51,064 nt of DNA. Origin: Candidatus Poribacteria bacterium. Lineage in GTDB: Bacteria; Poribacteria; WGA-4E; WGA-3G. The stretch is from positions 1 to 51,064 of the forward strand of contig JAJDXV010000118.1 in NCBI GenBank assembly GCA_022823085.1, in the 5' to 3' direction. A program made the position numbers and the translations under genes. Shown piece after piece: positions 1-7,758 of the stretch (the stretch's first letter is position 1; each line of letters opens with the position of its first letter). The notes below the pieces were generated by a model that had not been told where the DNA came from, made no database searches, and saw nothing but the letters and a program-made list of their open reading frames with translations.

Positions 1-35
1 CCAAAAACTTTACACACCCATTAGGTTGATTTTTC

Positions 36-64
36 TTGACAGGTTTTCTAATATATGTTAGACT
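36..64 (+). promoter_or_regulatory. possible sigma70-type promoter at window start
   Basis: TTGACA (36-41), a 17-bp spacer and TAGACT (59-64) match a housekeeping promoter. It lies about 260 bp upstream of the first sigma-factor gene, so it would give a long leader, or it may belong to something lost. Apart from the conserved leader at 171-327, I see nothing else definite in bases 1-327. Confidence 0.4.
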
Positions 65-170
65 TTTTGTTAAATAATTGCGTATGATACACTAACGGTT
101 AGAGGGACCATGGTCGTATCATCATTTTAGGAAAAACTCTCCCCACTAATAGAAAGAAGCAATTAGAAGT

Positions 171-327
171 CCTCCTTACCTCTTGTTGTGAAAAATAGAA
201 TCTTAATCCTCTTATCATGAAGCCTCTCCGAATTTTTTAGAATTATGAGACTTTTTTATCCCAAGTAGCATCATTAACTTATAGATAGATACAAAACTGT
301 GAACATTCCTTTTCCCAGAGGTATCCA
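171..327 (+). promoter_or_regulatory. conserved leader of the WD40 sigma-factor gene (paralogous copy at 4358-4504)
   Basis: About 150 bp before the start codon at 328 is clearly related to the stretch before the truncated sigma gene at 4505. The best-kept block is GACTTTTTTATC (249-260), followed by a shared CAAGTAGCATCATTAA (262-277). Both copies end in the same AGAGGTATCC ribosome-binding region. Conservation of the leader along with the gene start suggests the promoter sits here, perhaps one read by the sigma factor itself. That last point is inference. Confidence 0.55.
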
Positions 328-3300
328 ATGAAAAACGACGATGTTCAGCTCATCCAACGCGTGCTTGATGGTGATGATACTGCGTTTTCCGCACTTGTAA
401 AAAAACACCAAAAATCGGTGCACGCGCTGGCGTGGCGGAAAACTGGAGATTTTCATGTCGCCGAAGAAATTACGCAAGACACCTTTCTGAAAGCGTATCA
501 GAACCTATCAACGCTGAAGGAACCACAAAAGTTTGCAGGTTGGCTTTATGTGATAGCGACGAACTACTGCAAGATGTGGCTGCGTAAGAAAGGTTTGTCA
601 ACACAGTCATTGGAAGACACCAGCGGCGCAGAATTGGAAAAAGCGACGTATTCTGGATATGTCATTGCAGAAAACGAACGGGTGGCAGTGGAGACGCAAC
701 GCGAGGTCGTCAAGAAACTTCTCGCGAAGTTACAAGAGAGTGAGCGAACCGTCATCACGCTCTATTACCTCGGGGAAATGAGTTATGAAGAGATTAGCGA
801 GTTTTTAGGCGTATCGGTAGCATCGATAAAAAATCGGCTTTATCGTGCCCGTCGTCGCTTGAAGAAGGAGGAACCGATGATACGAGAGGCTTTAGAGAAC
901 TTTCAAATTACACCAAATCTTACAGACAACATCATGCGTGAAATCGCGCGACTCAAACCTGTTGCACCATCAAGCAGTAAACCTTTCGCACCATGGGCAA
1001 TCGGTGTTTCGACCTTAGCAGTCGTCCTATTGATATTAGGTATCGCAAACCATCAATCCTTATCACGTTTTCAGAAACCTTACAGTTTCAGTGCTGCTTC
1101 AGAGATGAAAATTGAGCTGATTGATGCACCCGTTGTACTAAATCTTGAATCCGAACCCGATGATCGCATACAACTCGGAAATGCCAACGCACAGGGTGAG
1201 AACAACGGGATTGACCAACAAGCTAATAACGCCGCGCCGCTTGATTTGAAAACGATTGTTACGCGGATGAAGCACCACCATAATGCTGTTACATCCGTAA
1301 CCGGCGATTTCGTTCTGGAAAGGCACGGCGGCCCGGAAATCGAGAAAGATGAGTATTCATTAACGCTTAAAGGAGAAAAAGTCCGGATTGAATGGAAAAA
1401 ACCGCGTGCTGTGAATGTACCGCTCATCGAGTATTGGGATGGCAAACAGCAGTGGGCGGTAAACCGTCCCCGGAATCTTATCTTCACCGTTGACATTGCA
1501 CCTAACAAGGAAAGTACTGCCCTTGAGAAAATTCAACACGGGTTCAAACAGGTAGGCATAGAAATTACCGACGATGTTCAGATCGTCGCTAGCGATTTGC
1601 CTAATAGTTTCAAGATCAGCGAAAAAGATAAAATCTACGTTGTGCTGTTCGTAGAAGAGACAACGCTGGAGGTTTATGATGGCAATGTTGAATATACTGT
1701 TGGACAGCAGATAAGGTATAATAACTTTGATCCACGGTATTGGCTCACCCACCCCAAACTTGGCTCAGACGATTCCTATCTATCCGAACCGCTTTGGCAA
1801 GTGCTTGAAAAACATGAGAGTGAACTGATAGGTAGTGAGGTCCTGAACGGTGAAATGACATCCGTGATTCGTTTAAATATTACTAGGTCCCACGGCGACC
1901 TCAAAATACCTGATCTGTCCATTAAACTCTGGATTTCTCACAACATAGGGTTCCATCTGGTTAAATCAGAAAACATATCCACTGCCCCAAACGGTGTAAC
2001 TTATATTAGTACTCGAGAAATTGATTACCACGAATATCTACCAAACCTCTGGTTTCCTAAGAGAATTGAGAACATGCTTGTTACAGAGGAATTGCCAGAA
2101 CAACAGCGAGGCGCGAATTTCATTTCCAAAAGCGTTCTTCTCACGAAGCAGTGTCAACTAAATACTGATGTGAGTGAGTTGTTGCGTCTACAAATATCTA
2201 CAGATACATCTGTTTGGGATGGCGAGGTTAATCACTTCCGTCCGGTGGGTGAGCTCGAAGTCAAACCGAATTTCCAGACACAACGTAGCAGTTCCGAGGG
2301 ACTCAGTCAAAACACTGGATCCGAACAGCAAGTCAATAATTCCACACCCCCAGATTCGCTGCGATGGCGCTTGCCCAAAGGTGCTAAAGCGCGTCTCGGT
2401 AAAGGACGGATAGAGGAAATTGAATATTCCCCGGATGGCACGCTTCTCGCGGTTGCAAGTTCTATAGGCACATGGATCCATGATGCGGCTACCGGACAGG
2501 AACTTGAGCTGCTCACGGGGCATACCGCCCGGGTCAAGTGTGTGGCGTTTAGCCCGGATGGAAAAATGCTGGCGAGTGGGAGTGCGGACAACACCATCCG
2601 GCTCTGGGATACACAGGCACGTACACACCTCAAAACGCTCAACGGGCATACAGATACGGTATTAAGCGTGGTGTTCAGTTCTGATGGAACTTCACTGGCA
2701 AGCGGGAGTACGGATAACACCCTCCGGCTATGGGATGCGCAGACCGGCGAACTCCAAAAAACGCTCAAAGGACATACGAACGGCATCTTAAGTGTGGTGT
2801 TCGGTCCCAATGGAAAAACTTTGGCAAGTGGCGGTGAGGATAACACCCTCCGGCTATGGGATGCACAGACGGGAACGCTCCAGAAAACGCTCAACCTCAT
2901 TGAGCATACGGAGGAGACTACGGAAATGGCGTTCAGTCCCGATGGAAGGACACTCGCAAGTTTGGGTTCGGATTTCGGTTGGGATACTCCCATCCGTCTG
3001 TGGGATGTAGAGACTGGGGAACTCCAGAAAACACTCAAAGGACAAGAAAGGGATGTTGTCTATGACATGGCGTTCAGTCCCGATGGAAAGACATTCGCAA
3101 GCGCGATGAATAACGGCACCGTCCGTCTGTGGGATGTGCAAACGGGTGAACGCCACCGAATCCTCATTGGGCACAAGGACATTGTCTTCAGCGTGGCATT
3201 CAGCCCGGATGGAAAGACACTCACAAGTGGGAGTCGTGACGGCACCCTCCGTTTGTGGGATGCAGAGACAGGTGAATGCCGCAATACCCGCACCGGATAC

Positions 3301-4206
3301 ACCAGCGAAGTTTTGAGTGTAGCGTTCAATTTGAATGGAAAGACACTCGCAAGCGCGATGGGGAATGACACCGTCGGTTTGTGGGATGCGCAAACTGGCA
3401 TCCTTCACTGGTTGCTTAACATACAACCACGAACACACACGATAGAGAGCATGACATTCAGTCCCGATGGCAAAGTGCTTGCAGGTGGTGGCTATGGTAA
3501 CGTCGTCCACCTATGGCATGCAGAAACCGGTGAACGCCAAAAGACCCTCGGCGGACAACATAAGGAGCCCATCGCGAGTGTGGCTTTCAGTGTAGATGGA
3601 ACCGCCTTGGCAAGTGCCAGTTGGGATAAGACTGTCCATTTGTGGGACACACAAACCGGCGAACTCCGCAATACCTTGAGTGGACACACCGACTGGGTGA
3701 ATAGTGTGGCGTTTAGCCCCGACGGAACCACCCTGGCAACCGCGAGTAACGATACGACTATTCGCTTGTGGGACGCACAGACAGGTGAACTCCGTAGAAC
3801 TTTCACAGGACATGAGGATGTCATTAATAGTGTCGCATTCAGTCCCGATGGCAAAGTGCTTGCAAGTGGCAGTGGCAACATATTCGCAAGGGACACAAGT
3901 GGCAGTCAGGGTAAAACCATCCGTTTATGGGATGTGGAAACAGGGACAATCCGTAGGACGCTCCCAGCACAGAATCACGAGGTCTTGTGCGTGGCGTTCA
4001 GTCCCGATGGCAAAATGCTTGCAGCGAGCCAAAATAAAATCATTCAGCTATGGGATGTCCAGACACACACTGTTCGCCGAACCTTTAAAGGGCATACGGG
4101 CTGGGTCCCGAGTGTGGCGTTCAGTCCGGATGGCGGGACGCTGGTAAGTGGAAGCCAAGATGGCACACTGCTCTTGTGGGAAATTACACCTGACGCAACT
4201 GATTAA
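328..4206 (+). CDS. membrane-anchored ECF sigma factor fused to LolA-like and WD40 propeller domains
   Basis: A 1292-residue fusion. Residues about 8-88 are sigma70 region 2 (DAEEITQDTFLKAY-like core) and about 124-180 are region 4, with the helix-turn-helix YEEISEFLGVSVASIKNRL. A short linker leads to one membrane helix at about 221-242. About 300-690 resembles LolA/outer-membrane-lipoprotein carrier folds. From about 690 to the end there are 14 WD40-type repeats, most ending in LWD and containing FSPDG, enough for two seven-bladed propellers. The sigma part would face the cytoplasm and the propellers the periplasm, so signalling through proteolysis or conformational change is plausible but unproven. 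The ATG at 328 follows AGAGG at a good distance. Planctomycetes also have ECF sigma factors fused to WD40 domains. A paralogue with a different propeller lies at 7759. Confidence 0.85.
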   Translation: MKNDDVQLIQRVLDGDDTAFSALVKKHQKSVHALAWRKTGDFHVAEEITQDTFLKAYQNLSTLKEPQKFAGWLYVIATNYCKMWLRKKGLSTQSLEDTSGAELEKATYSGYVIAENERVAVETQREVVKKLLAKLQESERTVITLYYLGEMSYEEISEFLGVSVASIKNRLYRARRRLKKEEPMIREALENFQITPNLTDNIMREIARLKPVAPSSSKPFAPWAIGVSTLAVVLLILGIANHQSLSRFQKPYSFSAASEMKIELIDAPVVLNLESEPDDRIQLGNANAQGENNGIDQQANNAAPLDLKTIVTRMKHHHNAVTSVTGDFVLERHGGPEIEKDEYSLTLKGEKVRIEWKKPRAVNVPLIEYWDGKQQWAVNRPRNLIFTVDIAPNKESTALEKIQHGFKQVGIEITDDVQIVASDLPNSFKISEKDKIYVVLFVEETTLEVYDGNVEYTVGQQIRYNNFDPRYWLTHPKLGSDDSYLSEPLWQVLEKHESELIGSEVLNGEMTSVIRLNITRSHGDLKIPDLSIKLWISHNIGFHLVKSENISTAPNGVTYISTREIDYHEYLPNLWFPKRIENMLVTEELPEQQRGANFISKSVLLTKQCQLNTDVSELLRLQISTDTSVWDGEVNHFRPVGELEVKPNFQTQRSSSEGLSQNTGSEQQVNNSTPPDSLRWRLPKGAKARLGKGRIEEIEYSPDGTLLAVASSIGTWIHDAATGQELELLTGHTARVKCVAFSPDGKMLASGSADNTIRLWDTQARTHLKTLNGHTDTVLSVVFSSDGTSLASGSTDNTLRLWDAQTGELQKTLKGHTNGILSVVFGPNGKTLASGGEDNTLRLWDAQTGTLQKTLNLIEHTEETTEMAFSPDGRTLASLGSDFGWDTPIRLWDVETGELQKTLKGQERDVVYDMAFSPDGKTFASAMNNGTVRLWDVQTGERHRILIGHKDIVFSVAFSPDGKTLTSGSRDGTLRLWDAETGECRNTRTGYTSEVLSVAFNLNGKTLASAMGNDTVGLWDAQTGILHWLLNIQPRTHTIESMTFSPDGKVLAGGGYGNVVHLWHAETGERQKTLGGQHKEPIASVAFSVDGTALASASWDKTVHLWDTQTGELRNTLSGHTDWVNSVAFSPDGTTLATASNDTTIRLWDAQTGELRRTFTGHEDVINSVAFSPDGKVLASGSGNIFARDTSGSQGKTIRLWDVETGTIRRTLPAQNHEVLCVAFSPDGKMLAASQNKIIQLWDVQTHTVRRTFKGHTGWVPSVAFSPDGGTLVSGSQDGTLLLWEITPDATD

Positions 4207-4245
4207 ATTAGACCGTATAGGAAAACAACCAGAACGGAATAGGAG

Positions 4246-4265
4246 CACGTAGGTTGGGTTGAACG
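4246..4265 (+). repeat. short dispersed repeat, first copy
   Basis: The core GTAGGTTGGGTTGAACG recurs, inverted and with one or two changes, at 28245-28264. It lies in the intergenic gap after the WD40 sigma-factor gene. The rest of 4207-4357 shows no gene. Confidence 0.5.
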
Positions 4266-4357
4266 GGGATACATCAAAAACCGCATAGAAAAGATGACCT
4301 TCAAGTAAAAGGAAAAAGAAGGAGCCATATTGTAATCTGAAGCGTCCGACGCTAAAC

Positions 4358-4504
4358 CCTCCTTACCCCTTAGAAAATAGAACCTTATCCCTCTTATCAT
4401 GATTCCACTCCGATTTTTTTTCAGAATTCTGTGACTTTTTTATCTCAAGTAGCATCATTAAAGATTGATATGAACAATGAATATTTCCTTTTTAGAGGTA
4501 TCCG
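4358..4504 (+). repeat. second copy of the sigma-gene leader
   Basis: Related over its length to 171-327, including GACTTTTTTATC (4433-4444), CAAGTAGCATCATTAA and the AGAGGTATCC ribosome-binding stretch just before the ATG at 4505. It now drives only a broken sigma gene. Confidence 0.6.
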
Positions 4505-4618
4505 ATGAAAAACAATGATGCTGAACTTATCCAACGCGTGCTTGCTGGCGATGAGACTGCGTTCTCCGCACTTGTAAAAAAACATCAGAAAACGGAACTT
4601 CCACATTTTCAGCCTTGA
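4505..4618 (+). pseudogene. decapitated ECF sigma factor fragment
   Basis: The first 29 codons match the start of the sigma factor at 328 almost residue for residue (MKNNDAELIQRVLAGDETAF). After KKHQK at about 4590 the match stops, eight unrelated residues follow, and a TGA closes the frame. The sequence after the junction belongs, in another frame, to the transglutaminase gene that follows. A deletion or recombination has joined the 5' end of one sigma-fusion gene to the middle of something else. The stump lacks region 2 helices and cannot work as a sigma factor. Confidence 0.8.
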
Positions 4619-4631
4619 CCTCTTAAAGCCT

Positions 4632-5582
4632 GTGAAAACGGAGATTGAGGTCGAAGCGCAAGATGCCTTAACCTATCAGTCAGAGGAAAAACAGGTCTAT
4701 GTTTTACGTCAGACGCTGGACATGATGGGTGGAATCATCATGAAGGTCTGGCTTGATCCTGATGGCGTAAGTTACCGAACCCAGACACCGATGATGGGTC
4801 TCTCTATGGTAACGACAAAAACCGATAGGGAAGTCGCTCTTGGCGATACGGAAGAGATCGATATCATTTTAAAAACACGTATCCTTCCGTCTGGCAAACA
4901 CCCTATGCGAAACGCAAGAAACTTCAAAGCGGACGTAAAATTGACATCGGGCAGTATCGCTGACGCGATCATGTCTAATTCCCGTCAAAAATTGGAAGTA
5001 AACAGTGAGCAAGCAGGTAGACTTTCGATTCATATCCCAACGGTTGCAGCAGCGGATTGCCCCGATTTACCGATCCGGGATGCTGAAGATAAATTCCTTG
5101 GAGCGAGTGCTTATATTCAAACCGACGCACCAGCGATTCGTGCGAAAACTGAGGAAATATTAGATGGAGAGGTCAATTCATGGCGTGCGGCAGAAAAGTT
5201 ATGCCAATGGGTTTATACAGCCATTACAGAGAAAAAAATGAGTGGTGGTCTCGGTTCATCATTAACTGCTCTGGAATCGCTCTCCGGGGATTGCACGGAA
5301 CATACTGTGCTTTTTATCGCTTTAGCACGATCTGCTGGAATCCCGACACGCATCTGCTCCGGTATCGCATTTGCACAGGGTGCCTTTCACTACCACCTCT
5401 GGGTTGAAGTCTACGTCGGTAGGTGGATACAGATGGATCCAACATGGGGACAGACCATCGCCGATGCGAATCATATTCAACTTGCCGGAAGTACCAGTAC
5501 CTTGGAATCAGATCATCTGAGCGAATTCGCTGAAGGTGTTTTCCGAACGCTCAATCAACTTGAAATTGCGATCGTTGAATAA
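4632..5582 (+). CDS. transglutaminase-like protein, N-terminally truncated
   Basis: 316 residues from a GTG. The C-terminal half carries the transglutaminase core: GDCTEH (catalytic Cys), YHLWVEV (His) and MDPTW (Asp), all intact. The N-terminal 180 residues are beta-rich and typical of the domain preceding bacterial transglutaminase cores. The frame stays open upstream of the GTG as far as the junction with the sigma fragment (about 4590) and reads sensibly (FSLDLLKPV). This suggests the original gene was longer and lost its 5' end, including any signal peptide. No convincing ribosome-binding site precedes the GTG. It may be a pseudogene despite the intact triad. Family members act as proteases, peptidases or cross-linking enzymes. 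Confidence 0.7.
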   Translation: MKTEIEVEAQDALTYQSEEKQVYVLRQTLDMMGGIIMKVWLDPDGVSYRTQTPMMGLSMVTTKTDREVALGDTEEIDIILKTRILPSGKHPMRNARNFKADVKLTSGSIADAIMSNSRQKLEVNSEQAGRLSIHIPTVAAADCPDLPIRDAEDKFLGASAYIQTDAPAIRAKTEEILDGEVNSWRAAEKLCQWVYTAITEKKMSGGLGSSLTALESLSGDCTEHTVLFIALARSAGIPTRICSGIAFAQGAFHYHLWVEVYVGRWIQMDPTWGQTIADANHIQLAGSTSTLESDHLSEFAEGVFRTLNQLEIAIVE

Positions 5583-5816
5583 GGATCCTATAGGTTCGGT
5601 TCGCTCCGTCAGAAGTGGCTTAGGTTTATCGTCATCTCCAGACGGTGTTCAAGTCTCTACACGGACGGAGCCTACTGAACTTGTCTCAAAAGCGAATCTT
5701 TCCTCAAAATCTGCTTTTCCGAATCTATATCCTTTCAGCCAGATCTATGCTATAATGCTGCTAACAAAAAGAAGCAAAACAAATCCGGTGAGAGATTTTT
5801 CTTCGAGTTTTCACAC

Positions 5817-6029
5817 TTGACTTCAGACTGTTTTCAATATTTTATGGAGAAGTTCTCCGAAACCTTCTCAGAGAGTCTCAACCTTCTCGTGCTTGACAAC
5901 GGTCGTTTTCATCAGGCAAAATCATGGTTTGTTATATCTGCCACGCCGCTGCAGCCGAATCGCCCGATAAGTCTCGCGGTTGATGAAGGTGAAGATTATG
6001 TTTATGTGTTATCTTATCCAGAAGATTGA
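5817..6029 (+). pseudogene. IS630-like transposase scrap
   Basis: Residues around LNLLVLDNGRFHQAKS match the second catalytic-Asp region (LDNGRFH) of IS630-type DDE transposases. The match covers only about 35 residues. After KSW the frame reads into unrelated sequence ending near 6029, and the rest of the transposase, including the final Glu, is missing. No intact ATG start is present. It is useful mainly as evidence that a mobile element once sat in this scrambled interval. Confidence 0.55.
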
Positions 6030-6042
6030 AAAAAATAAAAAA

Positions 6043-6071
6043 TTGACTGTCATTGGAACTTATGGTAGAAT
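6043..6071 (+). promoter_or_regulatory. sigma70-type promoter for the DUF433 gene
   Basis: TTGACT (6043-6048), an exact 17-bp spacer and TAGAAT (6066-6071). Transcription would begin near 6078, about 50 bp before the ATG at 6131. This is one of the best promoter matches in the window. Confidence 0.65.
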
Positions 6072-6130
6072 AGAGGGAGTCTACATCAGTGTTCTGGAAA
6101 CAGCGACCCCTGACAAGGAGCAATCTAAAG

Positions 6131-6376
6131 ATGACCACAGATCAAATCATAACCCAAGACCCGGATATTCACGGCGGGGTGCCTGTATTTGCAGGCACGC
6201 GTGTGCCCATCAAAAGCCTCATTGATCATCTCAAAGCCGGTGAGAGCCTTGACTATTTTCTCGAAGGTTTCCCTTCTGTCTCTAGGCAACAAGCAGTCGC
6301 TTTTTTAGAAATAGCGTTTGCATCGGTTGCCATTGGAAATCCCCGCCTGGCTCAGACGGGTGAGGTTGAAAAATAG
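6131..6376 (+). CDS. DUF433-family antitoxin
   Basis: 81 residues. The opening (DPDIHGGVPVFAGTRVPIKSLIDHL) is the hallmark of DUF433 proteins, small helix-turn-helix antitoxins usually paired with a DUF5615 PIN-like toxin encoded immediately downstream. The ATG at 6131 has the family's normal N-terminus right after it, whereas an upstream ATG at 6089 adds unrelated residues. The partner toxin starts right after the stop (ATG at 6377) but is broken after about 16 residues, so this antitoxin is now solitary. The promoter at 6043-6071 looks intact. Confidence 0.8.
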   Translation: MTTDQIITQDPDIHGGVPVFAGTRVPIKSLIDHLKAGESLDYFLEGFPSVSRQQAVAFLEIAFASVAIGNPRLAQTGEVEK

Positions 6377-6445
6377 ATGCGCGTCCTACTTGATGAAAAC
6401 TTAGACTGGCGGTTGGTCCACCATAAAGGTCGTAAAAACCACTGA
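6377..6445 (+). pseudogene. DUF5615-type toxin stump
   Basis: It starts MRVLLDENLDWRLVHH, the usual N-terminus of DUF5615 PIN-like toxins including the acidic LLDEN motif. It then breaks into foreign sequence and a TGA after 22 codons. From about 6429 the DNA belongs, in another frame, to a BNR-propeller gene. The toxin lacks most of its fold and should be inactive. Confidence 0.7.
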
Positions 6446-7424
6446 TAAAGGAGCATCTTGGAAAGATGTCCAAACAGAAATACCGATGACGGAACCAGAC
6501 AGAGAGGAACCGCCACGTATCACCCATATCGTCAAAGCCGATGGTAAAATCTATGCAAAAGGTGGAGATGTACTCGGCAGAGGAAAGACGCGTTTATATC
6601 GTGTATCTACAGACAGCAATTCGCTTGTACCGATACAAGGCATGCCGATCTTTGACGCAATGGAATTAACGCTCGAGTCGAGTCAAATGAGGAAAATGAG
6701 AAGGGACGGGGCTGACCTGTCAGATGCATCGGTCATTGAGCAGTTAAAAGAAAAACATGTTGGCGCGGCCGAATTTTTCAGGCAGTTGGTTAAATGGGAC
6801 CCTCGACAGCCGGATGTTTATATACAATTGGGATTTCGTAAAGGCGCGTTTGCTGTCAGCGGCGACACGTTCTACATGGAATACAACTATAAACTCTTCC
6901 GATGGGAACCCGGAGATACTGAATGGTACGACACAGAACAGGAAGAAACCGTTGAACTGACTCCGAGGTTAGCATTTGAAAATCTCAAACTTGCCGCTTC
7001 AGAGAACACCGTCTACGTCGGCAAACGGGACGGACACCTTGTCGTCTCGTTTGATAAGGGAAGCAATTGGCTTGATCTCACACCGGCACTGCCGTTTCCG
7101 GTTAAAGCCTTCAATGCGATCGTGTCTGCGGATCCCACGGTCTATGTAGCAACAGACGCAGGTGTTATTACATCAGATGATGGAAGACATTGGCATATCG
7201 TCACCGATGCAGAAGGCAACAACCTCATTATGGAGCACTTGGCTGTGGATGGCACAACGGTTTATGGCATTTCCGAGACAGATGCCTATCGGTTGGAAAA
7301 CGGCACGTGGAAACAGATTGCGTCAGAGGTGCCGGAGCGGGTGACCTCGCTTGCAGTTGATGGAAACCTGTTGTACGTCGGCACGCAGGATAGTGGCATG
7401 TTGCACTTCAATCTCGACGAATAA
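6429..7424 (+). pseudogene. 3' half of a BNR-propeller sigma-fusion paralogue
   Basis: Reads in one frame from VVKTTDKGASW to the stop and aligns closely with the last third of the protein at 7759-10806. Shared stretches include KTTDxGxSW, VQTEIPMT, FYMEY, GKRDGHLVVSFD and the HFxLxE C-terminus. The sigma, membrane and first propeller parts are missing. An ATG at 6486 gives a 312-residue product with no export signal and no clear ribosome-binding site. It is best read as a truncated gene joined to the DUF5615 stump by the same kind of event that cut the sigma gene at 4505. Confidence 0.75.
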
Positions 7425-7446
7425 TCGAGACCTGTATATTTTGCGT

Positions 7447-7474
7447 GGGCGGTGCGACAACGCCGCCCTTTTTT
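7447..7474 (+). terminator. Rho-independent terminator
   Basis: GGGCGG (7447-7452) pairs with CCGCCC (7463-7468), followed by six T. It sits 22 bp after the stop of the truncated BNR gene and probably belonged to the full gene. Confidence 0.8.
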
Positions 7475-7631
7475 ATCTTCAAAAATTTCCCATCCAATTT
7501 GCCTACCTCACATTCTTGGCACCTCCTAACTTCATTCAATTTCCTCATATTTTCGATTTCTCACTTGCAAATTCTTTAAGCCGAATACTTCTAATTATTT
7601 TCTAAAGTAGATGCGATTTTAGCTGCTTTTA

Positions 7632-7640
7632 TGGTATAAT
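7632..7640 (+). promoter_or_regulatory. extended -10 promoter candidate for the BNR sigma-fusion gene
   Basis: TGGTATAAT at 7632-7640 is a perfect extended -10, but no good -35 lies 16-18 bp upstream. It is about 110 bp before the ATG at 7759. This leader does not resemble those at 171-327 and 4358-4504. Confidence 0.45.
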
Positions 7641-7758
7641 AATACCAGTAACAAACGTTTTCCCTTCTTTATGCAGAATTATGCAACCGTTTTCCCCCTA
7701 ACTCGCGTCACTATGTGTCAATGTAAAATACTGAAACATCCCCGTCTGGAGATATCTG

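Noticed and set aside
2188..3896. Long open frames on the minus strand across the WD40 region
   Set aside because: They mirror the repeated WD40 codons and show repetitive, Cys/Ser-rich products. They are shadows of the plus-strand gene.
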